DNA of 8,739 bases from contig NZ_JBFJTH010000157.1 in the NCBI RefSeq assembly GCF_041625495.1, forward strand, positions 1 to 8,739. The letters are read 5' to 3'. The notes beneath the pieces were generated by a model. It did no database searches, was not told where the DNA came from, and saw only the letters and a program-made list of their open reading frames with translations. A program made the position numbers and the translations under genes. The DNA is from Litorivivens sp041625495 (GTDB taxonomy: Bacteria > Pseudomonadota > Gammaproteobacteria > Pseudomonadales > Spongiibacteraceae). Shown in pieces: positions 5,782 through 8,739 of this stretch (the stretch's first letter is position 1; each line of letters opens with the position of its first letter).

Positions 5782-6621
5782 ATCAAACCGATCTTTTCGT
5801 CCGGTTCTTCGTCAGCAGGCATTCGCCTGCTGGTGCTTAGCCTGATCGCGTTGTTGTTGGTTCAGGCAGCGCGCAGCGGCTGGCTCGATAGGCCGCTGAG
5901 CTATCTGGCAAGCGTTTCGCTGCCGGTCTATAAACTTACCGAATTACCCTCGGAAATTGGTCGCAGCCTTGAAGGGCTGTTTACCGGCCGGGAGAGTCTG
6001 CGTGAAGAAAATGCGCGTCTGCGCGCCGAAGCGCTCGTGTTACACGCCAAAACCCAGAAACTTGCCTCGTTGCGTGCGGAAAACCTGCGTCTGCGTGAGT
6101 TGCTCAACTCCGCCAGTCACAAGGAAGAAAGTGTGGTGGTGGCGGAGGTGGTTGGGTTGGCTGCCGACCCGGCCCAGCACGTGTTTATCGTGGATAAGGG
6201 GTCAGCCGATGGTATAGAAGAGGGGCAGGCGGTCATTGATGCCGATGGTCTCGTCGGTCAGGTTATTAACGTGGCCTACAATCACAGTCGAGTGATGATG
6301 GTTACGGACGTGACCCACGCACTGTCGGTGCAGGTCAATCGCAACGGTGTGCGGGCCATCGTGGAAGGCAGTGGACTGATTGATCTGCTTGAGCTCAGTC
6401 ACGTGGCCGCAACCACCGATATCAAAGTGGGCGATTTGCTGGTCAGCTCTGGATTGGGTGGCCGCTTTCCGGCCGGATACCCGGTCGCCCGGGTATCGGA
6501 AGTAACCATCGACCCAGGCGAGCCCTTCGCCACTGTTCGCGCGCGACCGCTGGCGCAGCTCGACAAAGCCCAGTTCGTGCTGTTGGTTTTCAGTCGCTCG
6601 GTGGCACGTGGTGATGGATGA
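5782..6621 (+). CDS. mreC: Rod shape-determining protein MreC, apparently initiated at a non-canonical ATC codon
   Basis: MreC is the bitopic inner-membrane scaffold whose periplasmic domain activates the PBP2-RodA wall synthase. Read from ATC 5782 the protein is 279 residues: short cytosolic start KPIFSSG, one membrane helix (about 15-31, IRLLVLSLIALLLVQAA), a coiled coil (about 68-110, rich in E, L and R), and the periplasmic beta domain (about 115-270) with FIVDKGSADGIEEGQAVI, VTDVTHALSVQV and the signature SGLGGRFPAGYPVA (223-236). The frame has a TAA at 5767-5769 and no ATG, GTG or TTG before GTG 5833. Starting at that GTG would remove the cytosolic part and several residues of the membrane helix. 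E. coli MreC begins M-KPIFSRGPS, so ATC falls exactly where the initiator Met should be. A miscalled base in an ATG is possible. The tail is shorter than the proline-rich one of E. coli. The stop overlaps the mreD start by 8 bases. Confidence 0.88.
   Translation: MKPIFSSGSSSAGIRLLVLSLIALLLVQAARSGWLDRPLSYLASVSLPVYKLTELPSEIGRSLEGLFTGRESLREENARLRAEALVLHAKTQKLASLRAENLRLRELLNSASHKEESVVVAEVVGLAADPAQHVFIVDKGSADGIEEGQAVIDADGLVGQVINVAYNHSRVMMVTDVTHALSVQVNRNGVRAIVEGSGLIDLLELSHVAATTDIKVGDLLVSSGLGGRFPAGYPVARVSEVTIDPGEPFATVRARPLAQLDKAQFVLLVFSRSVARGDG
5813..5832 (+). other. 8-bp perfect hairpin early in mreC
   Basis: CAGCAGGC (5813-5820), loop ATTC (5821-5824), then GCCTGCTG (5825-5832). This perfect 8-bp stem spans about codons 11-17 of mreC counted from the ATC. 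It ends exactly before the in-frame GTG at 5833. No T run follows. It could slow early elongation or shield an internal start. Confidence 0.6.
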
Positions 6622-7099
6622 TCACGGCCACAGCTTCTGGGTGATCCTGCTTTCGCTGTTTGTGGCTTTGGCGCTGAGCGTTTACCCACTCCCTCTCTCG
6701 GCACGATGGTTTCGGCCTGACTGGATGGTCATTGTTATCTGCTTCTGGGTGCTTTTCATGCCTCACCGTGTGGGTGTCGGCTGGGCCTGGATTTCGGGTT
6801 TGCTGATGGATATCCTGCACGGCGCCTACCTCGGACAGCATGCGTTTGCGCTGGCGGTCGTTGCCTACTTTGTACATGTATCGCACCAGCGTGTGCGCAT
6901 GTACGGCTACCGCAAGCAGGCTGTTTTCATTTTCTCCATGGTGATCATTCATCTGTTGCTGGGGCAGTGGGTACAGAACCTGATGGGCGTTGCTGATACC
7001 AGCCTACTGGTACTGGCGCAGGCGCTGATGAGTGCGCTAATCTGGCCGCTGGCGCACGTCATACTCACTTACCTCTGTTATCGCTTTGTAGTTACCTGA
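6614..7099 (+). CDS. mreD: Rod shape-determining protein MreD
   Basis: MreD is the polytopic inner-membrane partner of MreC in the elongasome. The protein is 161 residues (162 in E. coli). It is strongly hydrophobic, with about six membrane segments: roughly 7-25, 35-50, 51-68, 77-90, 102-119 and 131-158. The family signature region SGLLMDILHGAYLGQHA (61-77) follows the second or third segment. I chose the ATG at 6614 because GGTGG (6600-6604) lies 9 bases upstream. In-frame GTG codons at 6608 and 6611 are alternatives that would add only one or two residues. The ATG lies inside the end of mreC (8-base overlap), so translation is probably coupled to it. The stop shares one base with the maf start (TGATG). 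Confidence 0.94.
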   Translation: MDDHGHSFWVILLSLFVALALSVYPLPLSARWFRPDWMVIVICFWVLFMPHRVGVGWAWISGLLMDILHGAYLGQHAFALAVVAYFVHVSHQRVRMYGYRKQAVFIFSMVIIHLLLGQWVQNLMGVADTSLLVLAQALMSALIWPLAHVILTYLCYRFVVT

Positions 7100-7677
7100 T
7101 GGAACTGATTCTGGCTTCGCAATCGCCCAGGCGGAGGCAACTGCTTTCCACCCTCGGCGTTGATTTCTCAGTCAAAGTGGCGGATATCGATGAAACCCCG
7201 GTGGCCGGAGAAACGCCGGAGGTATGTGTTGACCGGCTGGCTCGCGGCAAAGCTGATGCTGTGTGGCATACCCTGCAAGATCGACTTGATAAGGTTGTGC
7301 TGGCAGCCGATACGATCGTTGTCGTTGATCAGAAAATTCTGGGTAAACCCCGAACTCGCGAGCACGCGGTGCACATGCTTACGCAATTGAGCGGACGCAA
7401 GCATCGGGTGTTGACCGCTGTTGCGCTGCAAAACGAAACCAGCCAGCAGTGCACGATTCAGACGAGCGAAGTTAGCTTTGCTACACTGGCGGAAGATGAA
7501 ATCCAGCGGTACGTTGCTACCGGGGAGCCCGACGATAAGGCTGGAGCCTACGCCATTCAAGGGCTTGCTGCCGCTTTCGTTGTTTCGCTGACAGGTAGCT
7601 ACAGCGGAGTTGTCGGCCTGCCGCTTTACGAGACGCGCCAATTGTTGCGGCGCTTTGGAATCCATACAGCCATATGA
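7099..7677 (+). CDS. maf: Maf-family nucleoside triphosphate pyrophosphatase, YhdE type (dTTP/UTP)
   Basis: Maf proteins hydrolyse nucleoside triphosphates to the monophosphate and pyrophosphate. The YhdE branch acts on dTTP, UTP and some modified pyrimidine nucleotides, and overexpression is linked with septum inhibition. The protein is 192 residues. Family motifs are all present: LASQSPRRRQLL (5-16), AADTIVVVD (69-77) with the catalytic Asp71, a GKPRT segment, RKHRVLTAVAL, and GEPDDKAGAYAIQG near residues 142-155. The close match to E. coli YhdE over its length, including the GLPLYET stretch near the end, favours YhdE over the m7GTP-specific YceF branch. The ATG shares its A with the mreD TGA stop, and its own stop overlaps the rng start by 4 bases (ATGA), so it is translated within the mre message. 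Placement between mreD and rng is the arrangement I recall from Pseudomonas. Confidence 0.94.
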   Translation: MELILASQSPRRRQLLSTLGVDFSVKVADIDETPVAGETPEVCVDRLARGKADAVWHTLQDRLDKVVLAADTIVVVDQKILGKPRTREHAVHMLTQLSGRKHRVLTAVALQNETSQQCTIQTSEVSFATLAEDEIQRYVATGEPDDKAGAYAIQGLAAAFVVSLTGSYSGVVGLPLYETRQLLRRFGIHTAI

Positions 7678-8739
7678 GCGAAGAAATTCTTATCAATGTA
7701 ACGCCGATGGAAACCCGAGTCGCGGTGGTGGAAAACGGGGTTCTTCAGGAAATTTACATTGAACGCGCACGGGCCAAAGGTATTGTTGGCAACATCTATC
7801 AGGGCAAAGTGGTGCGGGTACTGCCGGGTATGCAGGCTGCGTTTGTGGATATTGGCCTGGAAAAAGCTGCGTTTATTCACGCTTCGGATATTGCTGCTCT
7901 AAAGCCGGCGACCAATGGCGAAGTGCCCGAGATTCGTACCGCAGTGAGAGAAGGGCAGGCACTGACGGTGCAGGTCATCAAAGATCCGATTGGCACCAAG
8001 GGCGCGCGTTTGACCACCCATCTGTCGGTGTCTTCGCGCTATCTGGTTTATATGCCGAAGACCGAGCATATTGGGGTTTCCCATCGAATCGACGATGAAG
8101 CTGAGCGCACGCGGCTCAAGGCGCTGGTTGAGGTCAGTGCCGCTGACGACGAGGAAACGAACGGTGGTGGCTATATAATCCGCACCGCCGCAGAAGGTTG
8201 TGGAGACGATGAGATCACCGCCGATACGCGCTTTTTAAAGCGCTTGTGGCAGGCGGTGGATCGCCGCCGCAAACGCGACCCGGCGCCGTCGATCATCTAC
8301 GAAGATTTGCCGCTGTTTATGCGCACCATGCGTGACCTGGTGCGGCCGGGGTTGGAAAAAATACGGATAGATTCGCGCGAAAGCTATCAGCGAGTCGTGG
8401 ATTTTGCCAAAGACTACGTACCGGAAATTCTGCCAATTCTGGAATACTATCCCGGCGAGCGTCCGATTTTTGATCTTTATAGCGTTGAAGAGGAAATTCA
8501 GCGTGCGCTCGAAACCAAGGTAGAGCTCAAGAGCGGTGGTTATCTGATCATTGACCAGACCGAGGCGATGAGCACCGTTGATGTGAATACCGGCGCCTTT
8601 GTCGGTCATCGCAACCTCGAAGAAACCATTTTTAAAACCAACCTCGAAGCTGCTACGGCGCTGGCTCGACAACTGCGAGTACGTAACCTCGGTGGGATTA
8701 TTATTATCGATTTTATCGATATGAAAGATCCAGAGCATC
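7674..8739 (+). CDS. rng: Ribonuclease G, N-terminal 355 residues (runs off the right edge)
   Basis: RNase G is a single-strand endoribonuclease that matures the 5' end of 16S rRNA and degrades some mRNAs. The start MSEEILINVTPMETRVAVVENG is typical, and the ATG overlaps the maf stop (ATGA). The frame stays open to the last complete codon at 8738. In order there are: the N-terminal part of the RNase H-like fold; the S1 RNA-binding domain (about 37-125, GNIYQGKVVRVLPGMQAAFVDIG, then AAFIHASDI); the 5' sensor region (about 125-170); and the DNase I-like catalytic domain. Asp303 (STVDVNTG) and Asp346 (IIIIDFID) match the metal-binding pair of the RNase E/G family. About 130 residues, including the zinc link and dimerisation part, would lie outside the window if the usual length of about 490 applies. 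The RNase E-type C-terminal tail cannot be checked here; the maf context and N-terminus fit RNase G. Confidence 0.96.
   Translation, partial: MSEEILINVTPMETRVAVVENGVLQEIYIERARAKGIVGNIYQGKVVRVLPGMQAAFVDIGLEKAAFIHASDIAALKPATNGEVPEIRTAVREGQALTVQVIKDPIGTKGARLTTHLSVSSRYLVYMPKTEHIGVSHRIDDEAERTRLKALVEVSAADDEETNGGGYIIRTAAEGCGDDEITADTRFLKRLWQAVDRRRKRDPAPSIIYEDLPLFMRTMRDLVRPGLEKIRIDSRESYQRVVDFAKDYVPEILPILEYYPGERPIFDLYSVEEEIQRALETKVELKSGGYLIIDQTEAMSTVDVNTGAFVGHRNLEETIFKTNLEAATALARQLRVRNLGGIIIIDFIDMKDPEH

Noticed and set aside
5833..6621. GTG 5833 as the mreC start
   Set aside because: It has no proper ribosome binding site, removes the conserved KPIF start and part of the membrane helix, and lies directly after a hairpin.
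8235..8738. Minus-strand open frame of 167 codons opposite rng
   Set aside because: RNase G is intact with its catalytic residues on the plus strand; the antisense frame looks like no known family.
1..8739. Mobile element, defence system, CRISPR, tRNA or rRNA
   Set aside because: No transposase, integrase, repeat-spacer pattern, tRNA-like fold or rRNA segment was seen; all genes are conserved housekeeping genes with similar composition.

Overview
The window carries a chromosomal housekeeping region of a gammaproteobacterium, probably a marine or environmental member of the Pseudomonadales/Cellvibrionales group. The clues are a GatCAB amidotransferase operon placed head-to-head with mreBCD-maf-rng (from memory, the order found in Pseudomonas), a PA4642-type small protein, a YhdE-type Maf and an SmrA-type Smr protein. 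I see no insertion sequence, phage gene, CRISPR array, tRNA or rRNA. Base composition looks even across the window.

Layout. (1) Positions 1-123, minus strand: the N-terminal part of a small cysteine-rich CWC protein, running off the left edge. (2) Positions 219-800, plus strand: smrA, with a recognisable promoter and a strong ribosome binding site. It converges on the gat operon, with a candidate terminator at 813-846. (3) Positions 4409-827, minus strand: gatC, gatA, gatB and a PA4642-like gene, closely spaced and all in one direction, read as one operon. (4) Positions 4410-4704: a divergent intergenic region of 295 bases with repeated and inverted TCAGGGC words and small hairpins. (5) Position 4705 to the right edge, plus strand: mreB, mreC, mreD, maf and rng (truncated). 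After mreC every junction overlaps (8, 1 and 4 bases), which suggests translational coupling.

How the genes work together. GatCAB turns mischarged Asp-tRNA(Asn) and/or Glu-tRNA(Gln) into the correct aminoacyl-tRNA. MreB, MreC and MreD form the rod-shape elongasome at the inner membrane. Maf is a nucleotide pyrophosphatase. RNase G matures rRNA and degrades mRNA.

The most unusual point is mreC. Its frame has no ATG, GTG or TTG that would give an intact N-terminus. The family-conserved N-terminus (KPIF) begins right after an ATC codon at 5782, and a strong Shine-Dalgarno sequence lies 7 nt upstream of that codon. A GNRA-loop hairpin lies before this start and an 8-bp hairpin just after it, so the mreB/mreC boundary looks built to limit MreC relative to MreB. 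I found no evidence of a wholly new multi-gene system here. The novelty is at the level of gene starts and leader RNA.
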